NCBI RefSeq assembly: GCF_007991655.1
Contig: NZ_BJYT01000015.1
Coordinates: forward strand, 1-64,000
Source: Segetibacter aerophilus
GTDB taxonomy: Bacteria; Bacteroidota; Bacteroidia; Chitinophagales; Chitinophagaceae
DNA: 64,000 nt
Reading direction: 5' to 3'
Shown here: positions 18,048-25,450 of the stretch, piece by piece
How the letters are laid out: each line of letters starts with the position of its first letter
Numbering within the stretch: position 1 is the stretch's first letter
Made by a program: the position numbers and the translations under genes
Notes under the pieces: generated by a model
What the model saw: the letters and a program-made list of their open reading frames with translations, nothing else
What the model was told of the DNA's origin: nothing
Databases searched by the model: none

Positions 18048-19502
18048 TTACTCCACCTGCTTGCCGTTTTCTAGTTTTATAAAGTGAGTTACACATGCAG
18101 GAATTTCATCAGCGTAATGCGAGACATAAATAAGCGTTTTGTTTCCGGCAACGCAAATAGCATTAATTATTTCTTTAAACATCAGGGTTTGCTCCTCATC
18201 TAAGCCTTGACAAGGTTCATCCAAAATAAGCAGAGGCGGATTTTTTACAAGAGCACGCGCAAGCAAAACCAATCTTTGCTCGCTGTTTGATAGTTGGTTC
18301 AAAAACTTTCTTTGTAAGCTTTCTATCTTAAGTAACTGCATCCATCTAATTACAAGTGCTGATTGTTGTTGATTTATTTTTCTAAAAAGTCCTATCGTAT
18401 CAAATAACCCTGACGCAACTACGTCGAAACAATTTGTTCCCTTTTCAAAGTATAAGTGTAGTTCAGGTGAAACAAACCCGGTCTTCTTTTTAATATCCCA
18501 GATGCTTTCTCCGCTTCCACGCTTTCTATCAAATAGATAAATATCATTCGCGTAAGCTTGTGGGTTGTCTGCATTCACCAGGCTTAGAAGGGTAGACTTA
18601 CCTGATCCATTTGGCCCCGACAACGACCATCGTTCGCCGTTTTTAACTTCCCAGTTTATATTGTCTAGAATCTTATGGTCGTACTCAATATTTACATCTT
18701 TCATCTTTACCGCAAGTTCAAAAGATGCATGTTTATTATTTAAAGTAAGCTGTCGCAATAATTCATGATCAAATGACACTTTTGCTTTCGTAGCATGAGT
18801 ATCATTCCATTCAACTGCATTTACTGGTTCAGTAATGTATGAACCATCTTTTGAAAGAAACAGAACATTGGTTATAAAAAAAGGCAGGTGAGTAGCAGAT
18901 GTAACCAGGATAATATGAATCCCTTTTTTACCAATTTCATCTAACACTTCTTCAAGCTTTTGCCTGCTCTTTACATCAAGACCTGTGAAAGGATTGTCGA
19001 GCAACAAAAATGCAGGTTGCAGCAATAGCGCTTTTACAATTTGCAGGCGTTTGTTTTCGCCATTAGATAATTGGATAAGCCTTTCTGTAAATAATTTCTT
19101 TATATTAAATAACTCAGCTAATTCATCCAAACCTTGCAACGACGACTTTGTTGCAGTAAGAGTTTTTTGTAAATCTTCTTCAACCGTGATAGCATCTTCT
19201 GCATCCTGCGAATTGAAGCGTTGCTGGTAGTAGAAATTTGTTGTGTTTGAAAGGTTTTTAAAGTGGTGCTGTTGTTCAACCAACACAATTTTTCTGGTAA
19301 GGGTAAGATTGTTTTCATGAAGCGTTACATGACCAGTAAAATGTTGTCTTCCGGTAAGAGCCTTCAATAAAGTTGTTTTACCTGAACCCGCAGGGCCAAC
19401 GATGGCCCATTGTTCCCCTTGTTGTATAGAGAAACTGAGTTGATTTAGTATGGTTTGTCCGCCATGCTTTACAGTGACCGAATCTGCTTTTAAGACCTCC
19501 AT
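18048..19502 (-). CDS. Tandem-domain ABC ATPase (ModF/PhrA-like)
   Basis: ATG at 19502, 484 aa, two nucleotide-binding domains in one chain and no membrane domain. Domain 1 has Walker A GPAGSGKTT, a signature region LSNGENKRLQIVKALL and Walker B AFLLLDNPFTGLD, where the usual catalytic Glu is Asn. Domain 2 has Walker A GPNGSGKST, the signature LSNSEQRLVLLARAL and a normal LLILDEPCQGLD. This resembles E. coli ModF, a molybdate-linked ATPase of unclear role, and similar soluble double ATPases. One probably degenerate and one active ATP site is a common asymmetric arrangement. No permease gene is adjacent, so the partner is unknown. Dispersed-repeat copies lie on both sides in inverted orientation. 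Confidence 0.82.
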   Translation of the reverse strand: MEVLKADSVTVKHGGQTILNQLSFSIQQGEQWAIVGPAGSGKTTLLKALTGRQHFTGHVTLHENNLTLTRKIVLVEQQHHFKNLSNTTNFYYQQRFNSQDAEDAITVEEDLQKTLTATKSSLQGLDELAELFNIKKLFTERLIQLSNGENKRLQIVKALLLQPAFLLLDNPFTGLDVKSRQKLEEVLDEIGKKGIHIILVTSATHLPFFITNVLFLSKDGSYITEPVNAVEWNDTHATKAKVSFDHELLRQLTLNNKHASFELAVKMKDVNIEYDHKILDNINWEVKNGERWSLSGPNGSGKSTLLSLVNADNPQAYANDIYLFDRKRGSGESIWDIKKKTGFVSPELHLYFEKGTNCFDVVASGLFDTIGLFRKINQQQSALVIRWMQLLKIESLQRKFLNQLSNSEQRLVLLARALVKNPPLLILDEPCQGLDEEQTLMFKEIINAICVAGNKTLIYVSHYADEIPACVTHFIKLENGKQVE

Positions 19503-19585
19503 CTTAGTTTGTTGAGAATGGCGAAATTAAGGTTTGTAGATACAAAGTTGTTTGAAGCATGGCATGCACAATTGTAATTATACAA

Positions 19586-19609
19586 GTACAAGTGAGTGAC
19601 ACAACGATG
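19586..19609 (+). repeat. Dispersed 24-bp repeat, copy 3 (GTGACAC subtype)
   Basis: It begins GTACAAGTGAG with core GTGACACAAC and ends GATG, continuing CTGATA as in copies 8 and 11. It lies between the NUDIX and ABC ATPase genes. Confidence 0.8.
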
Positions 19610-19653
19610 CTGATAGGTGATTTTCTGTCGGTAGAAAAAAGAGTAACAAAGTG

Positions 19654-20139
19654 CTAATGAATGGAGCGCACCTTTATCGGGATTTTTCCTTCTTTCAACA
19701 TTTTCACGACTACTTTATCAATAGGCAAAGAGACAGATTCTTCTTTTAAGTCCTTCCACGCAATCCACCTGAAAACTTCAGACTCGCCTTTTGGGTCCGC
19801 TACCTGGTGTGGTTGAAAATCGAACAAAGCTGTTTTCGTAGCAAGCGGGATTGGTTCAGCTGCATACGCAAAATAATAGATGCTGATGATCTGATCGACA
19901 TTATTAAAGGCCGAAATCTGGAAGAAATCTGTTGTATAAATGTGGTCGCCGATGGTTACATCAAGATTTGTTTCTTCTTTAAATTCCCGTTTCAGGCAAT
20001 CCCTTGTTCCTTCGCCAAACTCCAATCCACCGCCCGGGAACTTGGTAAAATAATTACCGCGGATAAATTCATCACTCACAAGAATGCGTTTTTGACTATC
20101 TAGCAAAATGCCATAAACTCTTACATTAAACAATGCCAT
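19654..20139 (-). CDS. NUDIX hydrolase
   Basis: ATG at 20139, 161 aa. The NUDIX box is complete (GGLEFGEG followed by REFKEETNL, about residues 37-59), with the three metal-binding glutamates in REFKEE. The N-terminus NVRVYGILLDSQKRILVSDE and later EVFRWIAWKDL match the fold. It hydrolyses a nucleoside diphosphate linked to another moiety in the cytoplasm; the substrate is not predictable. Its start codon overlaps the corA stop by one base (TAATG), so it is translationally coupled and the last gene of the nucleoside phosphorylase-dapF-corA-NUDIX operon. Confidence 0.9.
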   Translation of the reverse strand: MALFNVRVYGILLDSQKRILVSDEFIRGNYFTKFPGGGLEFGEGTRDCLKREFKEETNLDVTIGDHIYTTDFFQISAFNNVDQIISIYYFAYAAEPIPLATKTALFDFQPHQVADPKGESEVFRWIAWKDLKEESVSLPIDKVVVKMLKEGKIPIKVRSIH

Positions 20140-21089
20140 TACTTAGATTTTGTTTTTCTAACACGATCAAAATACTTCCAGCTTACAACGACCAGTATTA
20201 TGAAAGATATGATGACCGGGATCCAAAAAGTATAGGGAGAATTTTTATAAGGGATCGGCGTATTCATGCCATAAATACTGGCGATCAGGGTAGGCACAGT
20301 CAGTATTAAGGTTAGCGTAGTTAGCCTTTTTAAGACCTCATTTTGGTTATTTGCAATAATGCTAGCAAAAGCATCTAAAGTAGAACTCAGGATATTGGTA
20401 TAAATGTTAGCCATCTCCAACGCTTGAGAGTTATCGACTATTAAATCATTCAAAACTTCCCGTTCCTCTTCATTAAGGCTGAAGAAGTTTGTTCGTTCCA
20501 GTTTCATCATAAGCAACTCGTTGCTTCGAAGTGCAGTAACGAAATAGACAAGGCTTTTTTGAATCCTCACCAGTTGCAGCAGTTCTTCATTGCGATTGGC
20601 GTCGTACAGTTTTTGCTCAAGTAAGTTTCTTCGTTGGTTGATTTCTTTCAGGTAATCCATGAAGTTACTTACGACCTTTTCGAAGATCTTCAACACCATT
20701 AAATTTCTTTTGTCGGGATGTCGTTTTTGGAACGTGTTAAGAAACTTTTTGATAGCCCCGTTATCAAAAGAGTTTACAGTTACAATGTGGTTGTGGGTTA
20801 AAATAATACAAATAGGAATGGTGATATAGAATGCATCGCTGTCGTTGAAAGAATTGTTTTCTGTAGGAGTTTTGATAACAATAAACTTGACATTGTCTTC
20901 TATCTCGTAACGCGGCCTTTCGTCTATGTCGAGAGAGTCTCTTAGAAATTCAATTGGTATGTCAAGTTCTTCACCAAGCTCAAAAAATTCTTCCTCTTTA
21001 AATGGCGGAACAAGATTAACCCAGATACCATTTTCGGGTTTGTCTATTTCTACAGTCTCGTTATTTACGTTCTTAAAATAGTGTATCAT
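20139..21089 (-). CDS. corA: CorA-family magnesium/divalent cation transporter
   Basis: ATG at 21089, 316 aa, the normal CorA length. The long soluble N-terminal part is followed by two helices at the C-terminus (LTLILTVPTLIASIYGMN and FWIPVIISFIILVVVSWKYF) joined by the selectivity loop YGMN-TPIP, then a basic tail (KTKSK). Such proteins form pentameric Mg2+ channels in the inner membrane. It sits 49 nt after dapF and overlaps the NUDIX gene, in a minus-strand operon. The YGMN motif makes the family firm; Mg2+ rather than Co2+/Ni2+/Zn2+ specificity is inferred. Confidence 0.93.
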   Translation of the reverse strand: MIHYFKNVNNETVEIDKPENGIWVNLVPPFKEEEFFELGEELDIPIEFLRDSLDIDERPRYEIEDNVKFIVIKTPTENNSFNDSDAFYITIPICIILTHNHIVTVNSFDNGAIKKFLNTFQKRHPDKRNLMVLKIFEKVVSNFMDYLKEINQRRNLLEQKLYDANRNEELLQLVRIQKSLVYFVTALRSNELLMMKLERTNFFSLNEEEREVLNDLIVDNSQALEMANIYTNILSSTLDAFASIIANNQNEVLKRLTTLTLILTVPTLIASIYGMNTPIPYKNSPYTFWIPVIISFIILVVVSWKYFDRVRKTKSK

Positions 21090-21138
21090 GTAGAAATGCG
21101 GTCAGTTGGTTTTTGGTAAATATAACTGATCAAAAAAA

Positions 21139-21918
21139 TTATGGAAGTTCAATTTCACCCTTGTAAACAAACATGGCGGGGCCGCAGAGCCAGACATCGG
21201 AGAAATGGTCTTTTTCATCTTTTTGAAATTCAACGGCAAGTTCTCCGCCCAACGTTTTTACCTGTACCCGATTAAAGCCGGTGTTGTGAGCACAAGCCAA
21301 AGCACTTGCCGTAACGCCTGTACCGCAACTATAAGTTTCATTTTCTACACCGCGCTCGTAGGTTCGAACGTATATGTGTGCATGTTCTATTTCAACAAAA
21401 TTTACATTAATACCTTCCTGTCTGAACTTTTTGCTGTTTCGTATCCGCTTGCCTTCTTCAAACACGTTATACTTTTTTACATCGTTCACTATTTTCACGT
21501 AATGCGGTGAACCGGTGTCTACAATACAGTTGCCGTTGTCTTCATCCATCTCGTTTACATCTTTCATCTTCAGACGTATCCAACCATTGTCCCCAAAAGA
21601 AGCTTCGTGGGAGCCATCGATAGCCAGGAATAAATAGTCGGATTTCTTTATGCCCATATCGTTGGCGAACTTTACGAGGCAACGCCCGCCATTGCCACAC
21701 ATGGTACTTTCGCTTCCGTCGGCATTGTAGTATTTCATTTCGAAATCGTAACCTTCCAATGTGTTTAGCAGCATCAGGCCATCAGCACCGATTCCAAAGC
21801 GGCGATCGCATAAGAACTTAATTTGCTCCGTTGTTAGTCCACTATATTGTTTGTTTCTGTTATCAAGTATAACAAAATCGTTTCCTGTTCCCTGGTATTT
21901 GAAAAATTGAATGTTCAT
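21139..21918 (-). CDS. dapF: Diaminopimelate epimerase
   Basis: ATG at 21918, 259 aa. The catalytic cysteine pair is visible: C74 in MCGNGGRC and C198 in YSCGTGVTAS, with the N-terminal FFKYQGTGNDFV motif. The enzyme interconverts LL- and meso-diaminopimelate without a cofactor, supplying meso-DAP for peptidoglycan and the last step before lysine. It starts 4 nt after the nucleoside phosphorylase gene and is followed by corA, so it is part of a mixed-function housekeeping operon. Confidence 0.96.
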   Translation of the reverse strand: MNIQFFKYQGTGNDFVILDNRNKQYSGLTTEQIKFLCDRRFGIGADGLMLLNTLEGYDFEMKYYNADGSESTMCGNGGRCLVKFANDMGIKKSDYLFLAIDGSHEASFGDNGWIRLKMKDVNEMDEDNGNCIVDTGSPHYVKIVNDVKKYNVFEEGKRIRNSKKFRQEGINVNFVEIEHAHIYVRTYERGVENETYSCGTGVTASALACAHNTGFNRVQVKTLGGELAVEFQKDEKDHFSDVWLCGPAMFVYKGEIELP

Positions 21919-21922
21919 TTGT

Positions 21923-22798
21923 TTAAAAGCTTGCTATTATTTTCAACGCCTTTTCAATCATATTCTCCACTGCTGCGTTTCCGTCTTTGCTAAATTCTTT
22001 TTTTATCCGGTTTGCTACTATTGTGCTTAGGCTCAGGCATTGGTGCCCGAGTAATCTTCCCAGTCCGTAAATAGCACTTGTTTCCATTTCGAAATTGGTA
22101 ATTCGGTGTTGACCAAAAGTAAACTCTGTAAGCCTGTCTATTAGATCCGGGTTGGTAAGGCCAAGGCGCAACACCCGTCCTTGGGGGCCATAGAAGCCTG
22201 GGCAAGTAATGGTTATGCCATGATAGAAACCTGCCACAAAATGCTTTAAAACAGCGGAACCTGCAGAACTGATATACGGGTGGGAAAAATTACTATTTAG
22301 CTGCGTGTGCGCAACAAACTGTTGAATGATTTGCATCTCTTCATCGTTGTTGTCGTGCTTGTAATAGTTCAGCAGGTTGTCGATGCCCAAACCGTGCGTT
22401 GAGACAACAATACTATCGACCGGGATATCTTCCTGCAGTGCTCCTGATGTTCCTAGGCGAATGATATTTAACCGCGTTAGGTCGGGTTTAACCGTCCTGC
22501 TTTCAAAGTCTATGTTTACAAGTGCGTCCAATTCATTAACCACAATATCTACATTATCAGGGCCAATACCCGTAGATACAACTGACAGCCTTTTACTGTT
22601 TATTGTACCCGTATGGGTTACAAATTCACGGTGCTGGCGTTTGTGTTCGATGTGGTCAAAATGTTTGCTTACTTCCTTTACACGGTCAGGATCGCCAACG
22701 GTTATTACTGTATCGGCAAGCTCTTCAGGCCTTACGTCCAAATGATAAATTGCGCCCCTGCTATTTATTATTAATTCGCTTTCAGCAATTTTTGCCAT
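21923..22798 (-). CDS. Nucleoside phosphorylase (uridine phosphorylase-like)
   Basis: The start is placed at ATG 22798 (MAKIAESELIIN), because the 41 extra residues of the longer frame run through a dispersed repeat copy and look non-coding. The 291-aa product has the family phosphate-site TVGDPDRV, LGTSGALQEDI and the C-terminal FEMETSAIYGLGRLLG motif, where Glu binds the ribose. It phosphorolyses a nucleoside to base and ribose-1-phosphate for salvage. Uridine is the best guess from overall similarity. It heads the operon with dapF, corA and NUDIX and is divergent from pyrR. Confidence 0.87.
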   Translation of the reverse strand: MAKIAESELIINSRGAIYHLDVRPEELADTVITVGDPDRVKEVSKHFDHIEHKRQHREFVTHTGTINSKRLSVVSTGIGPDNVDIVVNELDALVNIDFESRTVKPDLTRLNIIRLGTSGALQEDIPVDSIVVSTHGLGIDNLLNYYKHDNNDEEMQIIQQFVAHTQLNSNFSHPYISSAGSAVLKHFVAGFYHGITITCPGFYGPQGRVLRLGLTNPDLIDRLTEFTFGQHRITNFEMETSAIYGLGRLLGHQCLSLSTIVANRIKKEFSKDGNAAVENMIEKALKIIASF

Positions 22799-22875
22799 GA
22801 TAATGTTTAAAGTATTTATGTGAGAACTGGTGATCCTTTTCGTTTTTTGATCCTGGCTTTTATTTATTAATGAAA

Positions 22876-22899
22876 CATTGTTGCGTCGCATTTCGTTCG
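22876..22899 (-). repeat. Dispersed 24-bp repeat, copy 4 (TGCGACGCA subtype, AACGAAA arm)
   Basis: On the minus strand it reads through AACGAAATGCGACGCAAC and ends AATG; the same arm occurs in copy 9. It is the left half of an inverted pair with copy 5. Confidence 0.7.
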
Positions 22900-23025
22900 T
22901 CGCCACACCATTGGTCATCATTTATTATGTTATGAAGGGTAGTGACATAGCTATTGTAACTCCGGCAAAAATAGGATAGATAATATTGAATATAAATTTT
23001 TGGCGGGGTGAATAGATAACTTCAG

Positions 23026-23049
23026 GTACAAGGGAGTGACACAAGAATG
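23026..23049 (+). repeat. Dispersed 24-bp repeat, copy 5 (GTGACAC subtype)
   Basis: GTACAAGGGA followed by GTGACACAAG and AATG; two differences from copies 8 and 11. It is the right half of the inverted pair upstream of pyrR. Confidence 0.75.
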
Positions 23050-23202
23050 TTGAGAAAACTTATACTGCCCGCAACTAAAGGGAATTGAAACAGGAAAAGG
23101 CGACTAATAGAATTCACATGCTAACCAACTTACGACGGAGCGCTTGACAATTTACCTGTTTACTTTTACTTTCAATCTTATAATTTTACCAAAATACTTC
23201 GT

Positions 23203-23727
23203 TTGAAGACTATTCTAACCGAACAACAAATTTCCCTAACTATTAAGCGGCTTGCTCACCAGGTTCTCGAGAATCACCTCGACTTAGTTGATACCGTTAT
23301 TATCGGATTGCAGCCCCGTGGCATTTATGTGAGCGATAAAATTGTGGAAGAGCTAAGAAGCAATTTAATGGGCAAAACCGTCAATTACGGAATACTGGAT
23401 ATCACATTTTACCGTGACGATGTAAGGCGGGAAATCAAAGTGCCGAATAAGACGGATATAAATTTTAGCATAGAAAACAAGAAGGTAATATTGATTGATG
23501 ACGTCTTATACACCGGTAGAACTATACGTGCCGCACTGGACGCTCTCCTCGATTTTGGCCGCCCGGCAAAAGTTGAATTGTGTGTTTTAATTGACAGAAG
23601 GTTTAGCCGCCAGTTACCTATTCAGCCCGATTATGCAGGCAAAGTAATTGACGCCCTTATTTCGCAGAAAGTAATTGTAAAGTGGAAGGAGAAAGATGCA
23701 GTGACCGAAGTTGTGATTACAGAATAG
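23203..23727 (+). CDS. pyrR: PyrR-type uracil phosphoribosyltransferase/pyrimidine regulator
   Basis: 174 aa with the PRPP-binding signature VILIDDVLYTGRTIRAALDAL (about residues 94-114) and the PyrR N-terminal block LTEQQISLTIKRLAHQV. The only start close enough to that block is TTG 23203; no in-frame ATG or GTG lies upstream within the open frame I checked. In Bacillus PyrR binds pyr mRNA and controls attenuation, and has weak uracil phosphoribosyltransferase activity. Here it precedes pyrB by 67 nt on the same strand, supporting a pyrimidine role, although I see no clear attenuator structure. Confidence 0.9.
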   Translation: MKTILTEQQISLTIKRLAHQVLENHLDLVDTVIIGLQPRGIYVSDKIVEELRSNLMGKTVNYGILDITFYRDDVRREIKVPNKTDINFSIENKKVILIDDVLYTGRTIRAALDALLDFGRPAKVELCVLIDRRFSRQLPIQPDYAGKVIDALISQKVIVKWKEKDAVTEVVITE

Positions 23728-23777
23728 GTTTTCATGTGCCTGATCGCAGCTACGCCTTATTATTAACCGATACCTAT

Positions 23778-23785
23778 TAACTTTG
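23778..23785 (+). promoter_or_regulatory. Possible -7 promoter element for pyrB (TAACTTTG)
   Basis: It matches the Bacteroidota TAnnTTTG consensus in the pyrR-pyrB gap, 9 nt before the pyrB ATG. It implies a very short leader if used. No clear -33 element. Confidence 0.35.
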
Positions 23786-23794
23786 CCTCTTGAA

Positions 23795-24721
23795 ATGACA
23801 CTTTCCACGCCGCACCTTTTAGGAATTAAAGATTTACTACCAACGGATATCCGTTTAATTTTAGACACAGCCCAACAATTTAAAGACGTTTTACAAAGAC
23901 CGGTTAAGAAAGTTCCTTCGTTGAGAGACGTGACCATCGTTAACCTGTTTTTTGAAAATTCAACCCGCACCCGAATTTCATTTGAACTTGCCGAAAAGCG
24001 TTTAAGCGCAGATGTTCTAAATTTTACAACCAGCTCGTCTTCCGTAGCAAAAGGTGAAACGATGTTAGATACGGTAAATAACATCTTAAGCATGAAGGTC
24101 GACATGGTAGTGATGCGGCATAGTGCAAGCGGGGCGCCTCATTTTTTAGCTCAGCATATTCCTGCGGCTATTGTAAACGCTGGCGATGGAATCAATGAAC
24201 ATCCTACCCAAGCTTTGCTCGACGCCTTTTCTATTGAGGAAGCAACAGGTGGTTTGCAGGGAAAGAAAATAGCGATCATTGGTGACATTATGCATAGCCG
24301 CGTAGCTTTGAGTAATATTTACCTGCTTACAAAAATGGGAGCTGAAATTACGGTAGCGGGGCCGCCTACGTTAATTCCAAAATTTATTAAAGAAGCTTTT
24401 GGAGTAAACGTAACCTACAACGTAAAAGAAGCGTTGGAATGGTGTGATGTTGCAAACGTCTTACGCATTCAACTGGAGAGACAAAATCAGCCTTTATTTT
24501 CTTCTTTGCGCGAGTATAATCTTGCCTTCGGTATAACAAGGAAGTTGTTAGATAGCATTCAGAAGAATATTGTGATCATGCATCCCGGTCCTATTAACCG
24601 TGGTGTCGAACTTGACAGTGACGTCGCTGACGGAAACGAAAGCATTATTCTGCAACAAGTAGAAAATGGTGTGGCTGTTAGAATGGCTGTATTATACTTG
24701 CTCTCAAATAGAGAGCATTAG
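23795..24721 (+). CDS. pyrB: Aspartate carbamoyltransferase catalytic subunit
   Basis: The start is ATG 23795 (MTLSTPHLLGIKDL); an in-frame TTG at 23783 is less likely. The carbamoyl phosphate site FENSTRTRISFELA, the HPTQALLDAFSI block and MHPGPINRGVE near the C-terminus identify the enzyme. It joins carbamoyl phosphate and aspartate in pyrimidine synthesis. It follows pyrR and precedes coaD by 59 nt. No pyrI regulatory subunit gene is nearby. Confidence 0.96.
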   Translation: MTLSTPHLLGIKDLLPTDIRLILDTAQQFKDVLQRPVKKVPSLRDVTIVNLFFENSTRTRISFELAEKRLSADVLNFTTSSSSVAKGETMLDTVNNILSMKVDMVVMRHSASGAPHFLAQHIPAAIVNAGDGINEHPTQALLDAFSIEEATGGLQGKKIAIIGDIMHSRVALSNIYLLTKMGAEITVAGPPTLIPKFIKEAFGVNVTYNVKEALEWCDVANVLRIQLERQNQPLFSSLREYNLAFGITRKLLDSIQKNIVIMHPGPINRGVELDSDVADGNESIILQQVENGVAVRMAVLYLLSNREH

Positions 24722-24780
24722 GTATTATAAGAAAATTACAAAAACCCCTTATTTCCCTTTAAACTGTTTAATTCGTTACT

Positions 24781-25269
24781 ATGGCCCGCATCTGTCTTTT
24801 CCCAGGAACCTTTGATCCCGTCACTTTAGGTCATGTAGATATCATCAATCGGTCGCTAAATCTTTTTGATAAAGTCGTGATCGGCATTGGTAAAAATTCC
24901 AATAAAACTCCGTTGTATTCTGCTGAGGAAAGACTCTACTGGGTAAAAGAAATTTACAAAGATGAACCCAAAGTGGACGCTTTGGTTTACGAAGGTTTAA
25001 CAGCAGATTGCTGCAAAAGGGTAGGAGCAAAATTTATCTTAAGAGGAATTCGGTACGTAAATGACTTCGAATACGAAAAAGCCATCGCTGACATGAACCG
25101 CAGCCTCGATGCTTCTATCGAAACTATCTTTCTCACCTGCCTTCCTCAATACACTTCTGTAGCGTCAACTCTTGTAAGAGATGTAATCAGGAACGGTGGC
25201 GACGTGTCGCAGTTTTTACCAAAAGTGGTATTAAATTCTATTAAGGAAATGGAATTGGAGCATAGGTAG
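24781..25269 (+). CDS. coaD: Phosphopantetheine adenylyltransferase
   Basis: ATG at 24781, 162 aa, the usual CoaD length. The nucleotidyltransferase motif is GTFDPVTLGHVDII (the T/HxGH motif is TLGH), and the C-terminal ATP-binding SVASTLVRDVI segment is present, with RGIRYVNDFEYE in between. It catalyses the fourth step of coenzyme A synthesis, 4'-phosphopantetheine to dephospho-CoA, in the cytoplasm. It lies 59 nt downstream of pyrB on the same strand and is followed by a repeat-rich convergent intergenic region. Confidence 0.97.
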   Translation: MARICLFPGTFDPVTLGHVDIINRSLNLFDKVVIGIGKNSNKTPLYSAEERLYWVKEIYKDEPKVDALVYEGLTADCCKRVGAKFILRGIRYVNDFEYEKAIADMNRSLDASIETIFLTCLPQYTSVASTLVRDVIRNGGDVSQFLPKVVLNSIKEMELEHR

Positions 25270-25276
25270 ATAGATA

Positions 25277-25424
25277 GTAAGTTGCGAGAGAGTTATGTCG
25301 GTAGTCGCAAGTGATCGAAAATCGCGAGTAAGAGGCGGAGATTTGGAAGTCGTGAGAGATCGGAAGTCGCTAGTAAGACGACGGTGATGAAAAACTAGCG
25401 ATTAACGATTAACGACTAGCGATT
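25277..25424. repeat. Imperfect ~45-bp tandem repeats in the coaD/E2 convergent gap
   Basis: A ~42-bp unit at 25301-25342 recurs with changes at 25346-25388; both share GATCG, AGTCG/ATCGC and AGTAAGA blocks. A partial third copy lies at 25277-25300. It is followed by a short palindrome-like string with ACTAGCGATT twice (25394-25424). No gene is encoded here. Confidence 0.6.
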
Positions 25425-25450
25425 GAAGAATCCCACCCAAAGCACCACCA

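Larger units (their letters stand above)
22799..23202. other. 404-bp divergent intergenic region containing an inverted repeat pair
   Basis: It lies between the minus nucleoside phosphorylase operon and plus pyrR-pyrB. It contains dispersed-repeat copies 4 (22876-22899) and 5 (23026-23049) in opposite orientation, bounding about 174 bp. No ORF or tRNA was seen, and no pyr attenuator hairpin was recognised before pyrR. Confidence 0.55.

Noticed and set aside
22799-22921. 41-residue N-terminal extension of the nucleoside phosphorylase
   Set aside because: It reads through a dispersed repeat copy and has no family similarity; ATG 22798 begins the conserved sequence.
22799-23202. PyrR-binding attenuator before pyrR
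   Set aside because: No anti-terminator/terminator hairpin pair with a T-run was found; the visible symmetry belongs to the dispersed repeat pair.
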